A DNA stretch of 42,823 nucleotides from NCBI GenBank assembly GCA_015056585.1, contig SVFZ01000073.1:1-42823 (forward strand). Direction: 5' to 3'. Positions 17,089 through 25,777 of the stretch are shown one piece after another. The notes beneath the pieces were generated by a model, which saw only the letters and a program-made list of their open reading frames with translations, had not been told where the DNA came from and did no database searches. The DNA comes from Butyrivibrio sp. (GTDB lineage Bacteria > Bacillota > Clostridia > Lachnospirales > Lachnospiraceae). Positions within the stretch are counted from its first letter, which is position 1, and every line of letters begins with the position of its first letter. A program made the position numbers and the translations under genes.

Positions 17089-17865
17089 ATGATTTTATTT
17101 TTTGACATTGACGGAACACTTTGGGATTACAAGAATTACATCCCGGAAAGCACCAAAAAAGCTATCACACTAGCAAGGGAAAACGGACATAAATGTTTTA
17201 TCAACACTGGAAGAGCCAGGGCTTTTGTATATAACAAGGAGCTTTTGTCACTGGGATTTGACGGGATAGTATCCTCCTGTGGATGCATGATCGAATATAA
17301 CGACGAGGTTGTCTTTAACCATCTTGTGAGTAAAGAAGATGGACTAAGGACTTTAAAGGCCATGAAGAAGTATGGCTTTAAACCAATCCTTGAGGGACCC
17401 AAGTTTCTTTACATGAACAGAGATGACTTTAAAGGCGATATGTATGGCGAGAAGGTCATGACTGAAATGGGTGAAAGACTCCTTGATATTGACGAAAACT
17501 GGGGCAACTGGGAGATGAACAAGTTGTCTGTTGTTTGCCCTGTAGAGACGAGGGATGTTTGCTTTAACGAGCTTTCTGATCTATACGATTTTATGCTGCA
17601 CACCGAAACAATTGCTGAGCTGGTGCCAAAGGGCTTTAACAAAGGCACCGGAATTGCAGAGATATGCAAGATCCTTGGAGAGAATGTGGCCAATACGGTT
17701 GCTTTCGGAGACAGCATAAATGACAAGGAAATGCTGGAGACTGCGGGGACAGCGGTGGCTATGGGAAGGGCGACCGATGAAACCAAGGCCCTTGCTGACA
17801 TTGTTACATCCTTCCTTGAGGATGACGGCATCTGGAACGCCATGAAAGAGCTTAGGCTCATATGA
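17089..17865 (+). CDS. Cof-type HAD-IIB family phosphatase
   Basis: This is a haloacid dehalogenase superfamily hydrolase of the Cof/YidA class, probably acting on small phosphorylated metabolites. Motif I is FFDIDGTLWD at residues ~4-13, motif II is the Thr in FINTGRARAF, the conserved Lys lies in GFNKGTGIAEI and motif III is VAFGDSINDKEML. The cap lies between motifs II and III. The length of 258 aa is normal. It follows cobD by 18 bp and may be co-transcribed, but nothing in the sequence ties it to cobalamin. Confidence 0.9.
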   Translation: MILFFDIDGTLWDYKNYIPESTKKAITLARENGHKCFINTGRARAFVYNKELLSLGFDGIVSSCGCMIEYNDEVVFNHLVSKEDGLRTLKAMKKYGFKPILEGPKFLYMNRDDFKGDMYGEKVMTEMGERLLDIDENWGNWEMNKLSVVCPVETRDVCFNELSDLYDFMLHTETIAELVPKGFNKGTGIAEICKILGENVANTVAFGDSINDKEMLETAGTAVAMGRATDETKALADIVTSFLEDDGIWNAMKELRLI

Positions 17866-17897
17866 GAAAAAACTTCATAATCCATAGCGTGTAATTG

Positions 17898-17906
17898 TGC
17901 TATAAT
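17898..17906 (+). promoter_or_regulatory. extended -10 promoter for the M24 aminopeptidase gene
   Basis: A perfect TATAAT (17901-17906) with an upstream TGC forms an extended -10 about 38 bp before the start codon. No good -35 lies at 17 bp, as expected for an extended -10 promoter. Confidence 0.55.
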
Positions 17907-17943
17907 TCATTTGGTTATTTTATGCTAACAAAGGAGTGAGAAA

Positions 17944-19767
17944 ATGGCGTACGAAAATACAGTTATTAAGGACAGATTGGTAAAACTTAGAGAAAAAATG
18001 GCACAGGAAGGCATTGACTACTACATGATGCCTACTTCCGATTTTCATAACTCAGAATATTCAGCAGACTTTTTTAAGGTAAGAGAGTACTTCTGCGGCT
18101 TTGACGGATCAAACGGAACATTGGTGGTTTCCAAGGATTTTGCCGGAATGTGGACCGACGGGAGATACTTTATTCAGGCTGAGAATCAGATGAAGGGAAC
18201 AGGCGTAGATCTTTACAAGATGATGGAGCCCGGGGTTCCCACAATTTCAGAGTTTCTTTCAAAGAATATGAAGGAGGGAGAGGTCCTTGGTTTTGACGGA
18301 AGAGTAATTTCCACCAGCATTGGTCTCGACCTTGAGGAGAAACTTGCAAAGATTAAGGCATCATTCAAGATTGACAAGGATCTCGCTGATGATGTATGGA
18401 CAGACAGACCGGCGCTTCCATGCCATGACATGTATGTTTTATCAGATGAACTCTGTGGTAAGTCCTATAAAGAGAAGCTTTCGGATGTAAGAAAGAAGAT
18501 GGAAGAGTATGGCACCAAAGCACATCTTTTGTCCAAGCTCGATGATATTATGTGGCTTACAAATCTCCGCGGCAACGACGTGGAGTGCAATCCGGTAGCT
18601 CTTTCCTACGCATATATCACTATGGATGAGTTCATTTTGTTTGTACAGGAAAAAGAGGTTACAGCTGAAGTTAAGGCTTACTGCGATAAGGTTGGCATCG
18701 AGTTAAAGGACTATCACGAGCTTACAGCCTTCCTTAAGGATGTTAAGTTTGAAGGCGATGTTCTCTACGATAAGAGAAATACCAACTTCCTTACTTTCAA
18801 GACTCTTTCAGAGAAGGCAAAAGAGGCTGGAGTTGAGCTTAAGAATAAGGATAACCCTACAGAGCTTATGAAGGCCATCAAGAATGATACAGAGATAAAG
18901 AACATCAGAGAAGTTTACCTTAAGGACAGCGCAAAGCTTACTGAGTTCATCTACTGGGTAAAGACAAATGTGGGTAAGATCCCAATGACTGAGTATACAG
19001 CAGCAATGAAGCTTGATGGCATGAGAGCCCAGATCCCGGGCTTTATCGAGCTTTCTTTCCCGACTATCAGTGCTTACAATGCTAACGCAGCTATGGCTCA
19101 CTATGAGGCAACCGAGGATAATGCGGCTGAAGTTAAGGCACAGGGCATGCTCCTTGTGGATTCCGGCGCAACATATATGGGCGGAACAACTGATGTAACC
19201 AGAACAATTGTTGTAGGCGAGATCTCCGATGAGATTAAGAAGCACTACACAGCCACTGTCTGCGGAATGCTCCAGCTTGGGGCAGCCAAGTTCCTTGAGG
19301 GCTGCACAGGAAGAAACCTTGATCCGCTGGCAAGAGGTCCGCTTTGGGATATCGATATCGACTACAACCACGGTACAGGCCATGGTATCGGATATATGCT
19401 CAACGTACATGAAGGCCCTCACAGCATCAGATGGAGATACACACCAAATGCTCCTGAGGCAGTTCTTGAGCCAGGTATGATCGTATCGGATGAGCCCGGT
19501 GTTTATATCGAGGGAAGTCACGGAATCCGTATCGAGAACATCGTTGAGGTTGTAAAGGATACAAAGAACAGCTACGGCCAGTTTCTCAGATTACAGCACC
19601 TTACATATGTTCCGATCGATCTTGAAGCCATCGACAAGAAGTACATGAAGCCTGAGCAGGTTAAGCTTCTTAATGATTATCACAAAGCTGTTTATGAGCG
19701 CATCCTTCCGCTTATTGAAGATGAGGATGTAAAGGCATGGCTCAAAGAAGCTACAAGGGAGATCTGA
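17944..19767 (+). CDS. M24 family Xaa-Pro aminopeptidase
   Basis: This two-metal aminopeptidase removes N-terminal residues preceding proline, in the cytoplasm. At 607 aa it belongs to the long aminopeptidase P form with two N-terminal creatinase-like domains (residues ~1-310) and a C-terminal pita-bread catalytic domain. Metal ligands are visible in order: the Asp residues in DSGATYMGGTTDVTRT, the His in HGTGHGIGYMLNVHEGP, and the Glu residues in DEPGVYIEGSHGIRIEN. Its codons are strongly biased (AAG, GCT, CTT) compared with the cobalamin genes, suggesting high expression. An AAAGGAGTGAG SD precedes the ATG. Confidence 0.93.
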   Translation: MAYENTVIKDRLVKLREKMAQEGIDYYMMPTSDFHNSEYSADFFKVREYFCGFDGSNGTLVVSKDFAGMWTDGRYFIQAENQMKGTGVDLYKMMEPGVPTISEFLSKNMKEGEVLGFDGRVISTSIGLDLEEKLAKIKASFKIDKDLADDVWTDRPALPCHDMYVLSDELCGKSYKEKLSDVRKKMEEYGTKAHLLSKLDDIMWLTNLRGNDVECNPVALSYAYITMDEFILFVQEKEVTAEVKAYCDKVGIELKDYHELTAFLKDVKFEGDVLYDKRNTNFLTFKTLSEKAKEAGVELKNKDNPTELMKAIKNDTEIKNIREVYLKDSAKLTEFIYWVKTNVGKIPMTEYTAAMKLDGMRAQIPGFIELSFPTISAYNANAAMAHYEATEDNAAEVKAQGMLLVDSGATYMGGTTDVTRTIVVGEISDEIKKHYTATVCGMLQLGAAKFLEGCTGRNLDPLARGPLWDIDIDYNHGTGHGIGYMLNVHEGPHSIRWRYTPNAPEAVLEPGMIVSDEPGVYIEGSHGIRIENIVEVVKDTKNSYGQFLRLQHLTYVPIDLEAIDKKYMKPEQVKLLNDYHKAVYERILPLIEDEDVKAWLKEATREI

Positions 19768-19809
19768 TTTTATCAAAATTAAAAGAGTATAAAAAAGGTT
19801 CGCAGACCC

Positions 19810-19837
19810 TTGAAAAATAGGAACGTATGAATATAAT
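19810..19837 (+). promoter_or_regulatory. promoter of the probable 6S RNA
   Basis: TTGAAA (19810-19815) and TATAAT (19832-19837) are separated by 16 bp; the predicted start is near 19844. Confidence 0.65.
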
Positions 19838-19843
19838 AAGAAT

Positions 19844-20081
19844 TAGGAACTACCTGGTAGTTCACCTGGGATGTCCGACAACTCCTGTGTAATTTGAACC
19901 TACATTACTTTAAACGGGATTCCTAGATTACTATATTTGATGTCACGCCTTCGGTGCTGCGCTTGCGCAGATAAGCTATGGGAGAGGAAGGCAGAGGATA
20001 TGGTTGCGGTAACCCACCTGGCGTTAGCTAGGAGTCAAATAACAGGAAACGGCATTTTGGGATATATTTAAGGAAGCAAAG
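19844..20081 (+). ncRNA. ssrS: probable 6S RNA
   Basis: This non-coding transcript has its own promoter and terminator. After a perfect 5' hairpin (GAACTA-CCTGG-TAGTTC, 19847-19863), the body folds as one long interrupted rod. Pairs seen are ATG(T)CCG near 19871 with CGGCAT near 20049, CCTGT with ACAGG (20042-20046), ATTTGA with TCAAAT (around 20034), GATTCCTAG with CTAGGAGTC, and apical hairpins CTGCGC-TT-GCGCAG and GGTT...AACC. A large unpaired bubble around the ACATTACTTTAAACG segment fits 6S RNA, as do the GGAAGGCA and CCACCTGG stretches I associate with Firmicute 6S. The class call rests on architecture and memory of these motifs, not on a model search. SRP, tmRNA and RNase P hallmarks are absent. 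Confidence 0.65.
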
Positions 20082-20106
20082 GCAGTCATTTCGGTGACTG
20101 CTTTTT
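20082..20106 (+). terminator. intrinsic terminator of the 6S RNA
   Basis: GCAGTCA (20082-20088) and TGACTGC (20095-20101) form a perfect 7-bp stem with loop TTTCGG, followed by TTTTT. Confidence 0.85.
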
Positions 20107-20205
20107 CCGTTTACATAAGGTATGATAGAATAGTAAAGCAAATGTCATTGATTGAATTTCCGGATTTTAAACTATAATTGTGACCTAAAGGGAGTGATGC
20201 TTAAA

Positions 20206-21345
20206 ATGAAATTTAATGGCAAATGGGTAAAAAAGAAGTGGGTGTCCTACACGATAGCAACCTGCTCAGCTGTTGTACTGTATATGATTCTTTCCAATAT
20301 CGACAGTATTTCTGAAGGCTTTAGCTCTTTTTACAGCTTTTTAAGACCTGTGGTAACGGGACTTATAATCGCTTACGTCTTCAATCCGGTTTCAAAACTC
20401 TTTGAGAATCACGTTTTCAAAAAGGTTAAAAATGAGGGGACAAAGTGGAAATTGTCTGTAGGCTTTTCCATTTTAACGATTTTAATAGCAGTTGTCCTTT
20501 TGTTTGTTGCACTGATTCCGCAGCTTGTGGACAGTATAGTAACTTTTGCCAGCAACCTTGGCGACTACGTTGATGCTCTGCAGGAAATACTCCATGAGTA
20601 TGAGGACGACAGCTTCCTTGGTCTCGATATCGGGTCGATTGCCAATATGGGTGATAAGATTCTTAGCAATTTCAGCACCAACTTTACCAGCAATATGGGG
20701 AATCTGGTCAACACCTCAGCGAACATCGGAAAAAGCTTTTTTGATCTGGTTCTTGCCTTTATTCTTGCAATATATCTTTTGCTGGATAAGAACAGACTTA
20801 AAAACGGAATATCAAATTTCTTAAGGCTTGTCATGAAGCCTGAGAGATATGATGCTGCCGGGGATTTTATCAGAAGATGCAATGATATCATAATCAGATA
20901 CATCAGCTTTGATATTGTAGACGGTATCATAGTTGGCATTGTAAATGCAGTGTTTATGTTAATTGCCGGTATGCCGTATGCCGTTCTTATCTCTGTAATC
21001 GTAGGTGTTACAAACCTGGCGCCGACCTTTGGCCCTATTGTAGGAGCCGTCATAGGCGGATTTATTCTGGTTCTGGTAAAACCCTGGTATGGGCTTGCAT
21101 TTATCATCTTCACGGTGATACTTCAGACTGTAGACGGATATATCCTAAAGCCCAAGCTCTTTGGAGAAAGCCTTGGTGTATCTCCGCTCATGATACTTAT
21201 TTCAATCATTCTTGGCGGCAGACTCTTTGGCGTTGGCGGAATCCTTCTTGCAATTCCGTTTGCAGCTATCATTGATTTTGTATACAGGGATTATTGCTTA
21301 AAAAAGCTTGAGGAAAAGCGCAGTAAGAGGTACAATAAATTGTGA
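20206..21345 (+). CDS. AI-2E family transporter-like membrane protein
   Basis: The 379-aa protein (from ATG 20206) is an integral membrane protein of the AI-2 exporter/PerM family (UPF0118). It has about eight membrane helices: two near the N-terminus ending in GLIIAYVFNPV, a third before a soluble helical segment (DYVDALQEILHEYEDD), and a C-terminal bundle containing the family signature GVTNLAPTFGPIVGAVIGG and LKPKLFGESLGVSPLMIL. The substrate is unknown; members export AI-2 or act as Na+/H+ antiporters. The start was chosen because GGGAG (20190-20194) is 11 nt upstream; ATG 20197 is an alternative. A TATAAT at 20173-20178 may supply a promoter downstream of the 6S terminator. Confidence 0.85.
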   Translation: MKFNGKWVKKKWVSYTIATCSAVVLYMILSNIDSISEGFSSFYSFLRPVVTGLIIAYVFNPVSKLFENHVFKKVKNEGTKWKLSVGFSILTILIAVVLLFVALIPQLVDSIVTFASNLGDYVDALQEILHEYEDDSFLGLDIGSIANMGDKILSNFSTNFTSNMGNLVNTSANIGKSFFDLVLAFILAIYLLLDKNRLKNGISNFLRLVMKPERYDAAGDFIRRCNDIIIRYISFDIVDGIIVGIVNAVFMLIAGMPYAVLISVIVGVTNLAPTFGPIVGAVIGGFILVLVKPWYGLAFIIFTVILQTVDGYILKPKLFGESLGVSPLMILISIILGGRLFGVGGILLAIPFAAIIDFVYRDYCLKKLEEKRSKRYNKL

Positions 21346-21393
21346 TAGTAATATCGCTTTCCACAAGATATGTGGCTTTTTGGAGGATGTTGT

Positions 21394-21612
21394 ATGGACA
21401 CTATTGTAAATGTTATCGATACAGCTGTTAAGTTTACCGAGGATAAGGTAAAAAAGGCGATTAAAGTGTGGGACGGCTTCGATGATGACAAGAAGAAGCT
21501 TTGCACCTGCTGCGTAGTCGTGGCGGTATGCCTGATTGTCATTGTTGGAATTGCTTATGGAATAGGAAAAGCTCACGGGAGAAGTATTGCCCTTGAGGAG
21601 GAAGATTTTTAA
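21394..21612 (+). CDS. small single-pass membrane protein, unknown function
   Basis: The 72-aa protein has an amphipathic, Lys/Asp-rich N-terminal half (residues 1-36), a Cys pair at the membrane edge (LCTCC), one hydrophobic helix at ~38-57 and a short acidic tail (LEEEDF). I do not recognise a family; the layout resembles small YtxH-like or phage-shock-like membrane proteins. GGAGG about 7 nt upstream of ATG 21394 fixes this start over an earlier in-frame ATG at 21370. It lies 48 bp after the AI-2E family gene and is followed by a strong terminator, so the two probably share a message. Confidence 0.75.
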   Translation: MDTIVNVIDTAVKFTEDKVKKAIKVWDGFDDDKKKLCTCCVVVAVCLIVIVGIAYGIGKAHGRSIALEEEDF

Positions 21613-21618
21613 GAGATT

Positions 21619-21659
21619 AAAGGCATCTGCCAGATGGCAGATGCCTTTGCGCGTTTTTT
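21619..21659 (+). terminator. intrinsic terminator after the small membrane protein gene
   Basis: AAAGGCATCTGCC and GGCAGATGCCTTT form a perfect 13-bp stem with loop AGAT (21619-21648); a run of six T follows at 21654-21659. Confidence 0.85.
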
Positions 21660-21703
21660 AGTCCTTTTTGCTGCTCGGTGTGTTTAGTACTTATGGGTGA
21701 ATT

Positions 21704-22792
21704 ATGAAAAAACTTCTTAAGTTTACCGGACTCTTTTTAATTGTGCTTCTTTTTGCCGCAGGATCTCTTCTGGGATATTTAACAGTTGATGAGTACAAAC
21801 CGGATGGCGTCGAAGAGATTGAGATTACAGGAGAAGCTTTAGCGGAAATAAGTCCCGGAAAAGAGAGCAGAATGATGATCTGGAATATAGGCTACGGGGC
21901 TCTGGGAGATAATGCCGATTTCTTCATGGACGGCGGCAGAATGGTATATTCGGCGGATGAAGAGAGGGTAAGGGAAAACTTAAGAGCGATTTCAGATAAG
22001 ATCACAGAAGTAAATCCTGACATTCTTTTTCTGGAGGAGACAGACAGGTCATCATCAAGATCTTATTTTATGGATGAATTGCAGACTATAATTGACGAAA
22101 CAGATTGTGCAGCATCAAAAGGACAAAGTACTTTTGCTCCGAATTATAAAGTTGCATTTGTTCCGCTCCCGATACCGCCGATAGGTAAAGTCTATGCCGG
22201 TCTTGGGACGATGTCAGCCTACAAGCTTTCATCAGCGGAAAGATATGCTCTTCCGTGCCCGTTTTCCTGGCCCCTTAGGACCATAAACTTGAAGAGATGT
22301 CTGCAGGTAATGAGAGCACCGGTGTCAGGTTCGTCAAAGGAACTGGTTCTCATAAATCTCCATCTTGAAGCATATGACGAGGGAGAGGGGAAAATCGCCC
22401 AGACCAATATGCTTAAAGAGATAATGCTTAATGAGATCAATAAGGGAAATTATGTGATTGCAGCGGGGGATTTCAACCAGACCTTTTCTAATACTGATAC
22501 TTCCATGTACCCTTGCCTTGAGGGGATGTGGGAGTCCGGTATCATAGATACCGGGGACTTTGGCAGTGAACTTGATTTTTATTCCGATAACACTGTTCCC
22601 ACCTGCAGATCTTTGGACAGGGTCCTTATAGATGCTGCAGATAAGGATCCGCAGCATTTCCAGTACTATATGCTGGACGGGTACATAGTTTCATCAAATG
22701 TTGAAGTGAAGGAGGTAAAGACACTGGACCTTGGCTTTAAAAACTCAGATCATAATCCTGTGGTTATGAGGTTTGAGCTAAAGGCAGAATGA
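21704..22792 (+). CDS. membrane-anchored endonuclease/exonuclease/phosphatase-fold hydrolase
   Basis: The 362-aa protein has an N-terminal hydrophobic segment (residues ~3-25, a signal anchor: LKFTGLFLIVLLFAAGSLLG) followed by an extracellular EEP domain. The catalytic signature is complete: the Asn in MIWNIGYGALG, the metal-binding Glu in DILFLEETDRSS, the His in LINLHLEAYDEGEG, DFNQ in VIAAGDFNQTF, and the terminal DH in NSDHNPVVMRF. Substrates in the family range from DNA to phosphoinositides and sphingomyelin; none can be assigned here. It is flanked by a terminator upstream and the PFK promoter downstream, so it is probably monocistronic. Confidence 0.85.
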   Translation: MKKLLKFTGLFLIVLLFAAGSLLGYLTVDEYKPDGVEEIEITGEALAEISPGKESRMMIWNIGYGALGDNADFFMDGGRMVYSADEERVRENLRAISDKITEVNPDILFLEETDRSSSRSYFMDELQTIIDETDCAASKGQSTFAPNYKVAFVPLPIPPIGKVYAGLGTMSAYKLSSAERYALPCPFSWPLRTINLKRCLQVMRAPVSGSSKELVLINLHLEAYDEGEGKIAQTNMLKEIMLNEINKGNYVIAAGDFNQTFSNTDTSMYPCLEGMWESGIIDTGDFGSELDFYSDNTVPTCRSLDRVLIDAADKDPQHFQYYMLDGYIVSSNVEVKEVKTLDLGFKNSDHNPVVMRFELKAE

Positions 22793-22842
22793 GAATAATA
22801 ATCAAATAATGATTGGGGATCAGTTAATAAGTTAATTATTGT

Positions 22843-22871
22843 TCGGAAACGTTTTTTCGAATATAATTATA
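22843..22871 (+). promoter_or_regulatory. promoter of the phosphofructokinase gene with internal palindrome
   Basis: TTGTTC, a 17-bp spacer and TATAAT precede the gene. The spacer and -35 edge contain an imperfect palindrome, TTCGGAAACGTTTTTTCGAA, centred on AAACGTTT, the kind of core used by LacI/CcpA-family regulators. Confidence 0.5.
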
Positions 22872-22903
22872 AAAGCTATTACTTTTGAAAGGGGTTGGAG
22901 TTA

Positions 22904-24163
22904 ATGGTACAGAAAAAGAAAAGAAATGTAATTGTTGGACAGTCGGGAGGCCCTACAGCGGCTATCAATTCCTCACTGGCGGGAGTTTACAGAACTGCAC
23001 TTGACCGTGGATATCAGAAGGTATACGGAATGATCCATGGTGTGCAGGGGCTTATGGAAGGAAGATATGTGGACCTTTCTGAGCACATTCAGAGCGGTCT
23101 TGATATTGAGCTTTTGAAGAGAACACCGTCTGCTTACCTTGGATCCTGCAGATTCAAGCTTCCTGAGATATTTGAGGGAAAAGAAGTTTACGAGAAAATT
23201 TTTGATATCTTAAAGAAGCTGGAAATCGACTGCTTTATTTACATCGGCGGAAACGACTCAATGGATACCATAAAGAAGCTTTCGGATTACGCCATTATAA
23301 GCGGATCCGATATCAGATTTGTCGGATGTCCTAAGACTATTGATAATGACCTTGCCCTCACAGACCATACTCCTGGTTACGGCTCAGCTGCCAAGTACAT
23401 CGGAACCTCTGTAAAAGAGATAATTAGAGACAGCTGGTCCCTTGAGACTACAAGCGGACAGGTTATCATTGTTGAAGTAATGGGAAGAAATGCAGGATGG
23501 CTCACAGGAGCTACAGCTCTTGCAAAGGGCGAGGACTGTGACGGACCTGATGCTATTTACCTTCCTGAGCTTCCGTTTGACATGGACCTTTTTATCAAGA
23601 AGATAAAATCTCTTCTTAAGAGCAAGGCTTCTGTTGTCGTTGCAGTTTCTGAGGGTATCAGAACCAAGGACGGAAAATATGTCAGCGAGCTTGGAAACAG
23701 CATTGAGTACGTTGATGCATTCGGACATAAACAGCTTACAGGAACAGCAAGATATCTCTGCGATGTTGTTGCCAAGGAATGCGGCTGTAAGACACGTGCT
23801 ATCGAGCTTTCAACTCTTCAGAGAGCTGCCAGCCACTGCGCATCCCGTGTGGATATTCTTGAGGCTTATGAAGTTGGTGGTGCTGCAATGAAGGCTGCTG
23901 ATGAAGGCGACAGCGGCAAGATGGTAGTTATTGAGAGACTTTCAGACGATCCTTATCAGGCTGGAACTGAGGTTAAGGATGTACATAAGATTGCTAATGA
24001 CGAGCGTACAGTGCCAAGAGAGTGGATCAATAAGGACGGAACATATGTAACAAACGAGTTCATTACTTATGTAAGACCTCTTATTCAGGGCGATGTGGGA
24101 CCTATCATGGTTGATGGTATTCCAAGACACCTGTACAGACCGGGCTTCCAGGATCTTCTCTGA
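22904..24163 (+). CDS. PPi-type 6-phosphofructokinase
   Basis: This is a glycolytic phosphofructokinase of the group that uses pyrophosphate. The 419-aa protein has GQSGGPTAAINSSLAG at the N-terminus, the phosphoryl-donor loop YIGGNDSMDTIKKL (the Asp after GGN is the residue typical of PPi-linked rather than ATP-linked enzymes), the catalytic PKTIDNDLALTDHTPGYGSA and the substrate-binding MGRNAGWLTGATAL. The donor assignment is inferred from these motifs. ATG 22904 has AAGGGG 9 nt upstream; a TTG at 22895 is less likely. Codon use is highly biased, as for a highly expressed gene. Confidence 0.9.
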   Translation: MVQKKKRNVIVGQSGGPTAAINSSLAGVYRTALDRGYQKVYGMIHGVQGLMEGRYVDLSEHIQSGLDIELLKRTPSAYLGSCRFKLPEIFEGKEVYEKIFDILKKLEIDCFIYIGGNDSMDTIKKLSDYAIISGSDIRFVGCPKTIDNDLALTDHTPGYGSAAKYIGTSVKEIIRDSWSLETTSGQVIIVEVMGRNAGWLTGATALAKGEDCDGPDAIYLPELPFDMDLFIKKIKSLLKSKASVVVAVSEGIRTKDGKYVSELGNSIEYVDAFGHKQLTGTARYLCDVVAKECGCKTRAIELSTLQRAASHCASRVDILEAYEVGGAAMKAADEGDSGKMVVIERLSDDPYQAGTEVKDVHKIANDERTVPREWINKDGTYVTNEFITYVRPLIQGDVGPIMVDGIPRHLYRPGFQDLL

Positions 24164-24181
24164 TTATTAAACAAAAAAGTT

Positions 24182-24219
24182 ATTCAAAGTGCGTTTCTTT
24201 TTTGGGGCGCACTTTGAAT
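24182..24219 (+). terminator. hairpin after the phosphofructokinase gene
   Basis: ATTCAAAGTGCG (24182-24193) and CGCACTTTGAAT (24208-24219) form a perfect 12-bp stem. The downstream T-tract is weak (ATTTGTATT), but T-rich and A-rich flanks make it a likely terminator. Confidence 0.6.
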
Positions 24220-24264
24220 ATTTGTATTAAAAGAGACTTTACAGCTAAAATCAGGTGAATGCGT

Positions 24265-25650
24265 ATGATCAAATATAATACCGGAACATTGGTACTGGAT
24301 ACGAATCTGAATGTGGTAGATGTGACTGAAGGGTATCTGGAATATGTTCCAGCCGGAAAAGAGCATTCTTTTTTGGAAAATGTTAAGGCAGAAGATCATC
24401 ATCTCATACGCGAGATGATGGACACTCTTGCAGATGAAAGCAAAACTGAGGTGTGCTTTAGACTGCTCACAAAAAACGGCGACCATAACTGGGTAACGGC
24501 TATGTGCGAGCGTGTGCCGGCAGGTAAGACTTACCATGCAAAAGTATATTTTCAGGATATATCAATTATTGGAAACAGAAACAATACAGACGAAATTGAT
24601 TTCGGAACAGGCCTTCTTAGCAAGAAGGCAATTACTGACTATGCGAAAGAAAAATGCAAAGATCCAAATAACAGGATCGATCTTTGCATAATTGATATAG
24701 ATAATTTCAAACAGATAAACGACACCAAGGGGCATGCCTTTGGAGACAAGATTTTAAGAGAAGTCAGCGAGATAATAAGAAGCGTTGTCGGAAATGACGG
24801 AAAAGCCGGAAGAATAGGCGGAGATGAGCTTATGCTCGTCATTGAAAATGCTGAGGACAAGTCAAGTCTAAGAAGTTATCTTAAGCCCATCAGAGAAAGT
24901 GTTGAGTCTCTTTACAGGGATAAGGACGGATTTCCTATAGTTACCGTATCGATCGGAACAGCCAATTATCCTTTGTACGTCGATAATTATGATGCTTTAT
25001 TCAACCTTGCAGACAGAATGCTATACAGGGCAAAAAACAGAGGCAAAAACCGTTATGTAATGTATAATCCGGATATTCACGGACAGATCATTGACGGAGT
25101 GCTTAAAGAAGAGAACAGAATCGTTCATGACACTACACCTCAGGACAGAATGAAATTGATGCTGGGGGCTATGGAGGGACTTTTCGGAGAATATCAGAGA
25201 ATTATTTATGATGTTTTCCGTGATATTCTGGCTACTTACGAACTTGATGAAGGATATATTTTTTTGAGCGATCTTTCGAAAAGCTACTACGGTTTCAGAA
25301 GAACAGAGGATACTGTGCTGAACAATCAGAACAATGTCAGCAGGATTGTGGAGAATGTGGCTGACATCAGCTATGTCACTACTCCTGATTTTGACAAGCT
25401 TTTCAACTCAAACGGAGTCCTTGTTCTTGATACACCCGAAACTCAGCTTTCCGGAGTAAAGCATATACAGAAGATATTCATTGATAAAGGAATCAGTCAT
25501 GCCTTTTTCTATAAGATGAATATTGACGGTAACAGAGGCTATGTAGTCTTTTATAACACCAGGCTGTTATCGAGAAAATTTCCGCAGCAGGACGTGACTG
25601 ACTTTACTTATCTTGGAAAAATGATAGAGATTGCTCTCAAAAGCAGGTAA
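24265..25650 (+). CDS. PAS-like / GGDEF / GAF-like signalling protein (putative diguanylate cyclase)
   Basis: The protein is soluble, 461 aa from ATG 24265 (AGGTG 7 nt upstream; ATG 24259 would be too close). Residues ~1-108 look like a PAS-type sensor (TLVLDTNLNVVDVTEGYLEY ... VYFQDISIIG). Residues ~112-275 form a GGDEF domain with DIDNFKQINDTKGHAFGD and the active-site loop as RIGGDELMLV (GGDEL instead of GGDEF); the RxxD inhibitory site is not visible upstream of it. Residues ~295-461 look like a GAF-type domain of unknown ligand. GGDEL can be active, so c-di-GMP synthesis is plausible but unproven. Confidence 0.82.
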   Translation: MIKYNTGTLVLDTNLNVVDVTEGYLEYVPAGKEHSFLENVKAEDHHLIREMMDTLADESKTEVCFRLLTKNGDHNWVTAMCERVPAGKTYHAKVYFQDISIIGNRNNTDEIDFGTGLLSKKAITDYAKEKCKDPNNRIDLCIIDIDNFKQINDTKGHAFGDKILREVSEIIRSVVGNDGKAGRIGGDELMLVIENAEDKSSLRSYLKPIRESVESLYRDKDGFPIVTVSIGTANYPLYVDNYDALFNLADRMLYRAKNRGKNRYVMYNPDIHGQIIDGVLKEENRIVHDTTPQDRMKLMLGAMEGLFGEYQRIIYDVFRDILATYELDEGYIFLSDLSKSYYGFRRTEDTVLNNQNNVSRIVENVADISYVTTPDFDKLFNSNGVLVLDTPETQLSGVKHIQKIFIDKGISHAFFYKMNIDGNRGYVVFYNTRLLSRKFPQQDVTDFTYLGKMIEIALKSR

Positions 25651-25707
25651 AAAGTAGATTTTTTTGAAAAAAATATTAAAATTTCCTTGTTTTTCGGCTT
25701 TTTTGGG

Positions 25708-25736
25708 TTGTTTGAGGTACAAAATAGTGGTAAAAT
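25708..25736 (+). promoter_or_regulatory. promoter of the HU gene
   Basis: TTGTTT (25708-25713), a 17-bp spacer and TAAAAT (25731-25736) lie 42 bp before the start codon, followed by a TTGGAGGG SD. Confidence 0.6.
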
Positions 25737-25777
25737 GGGCAATGTAGTAAAATATTTCTTTTTGGAGGGAAAACTAA

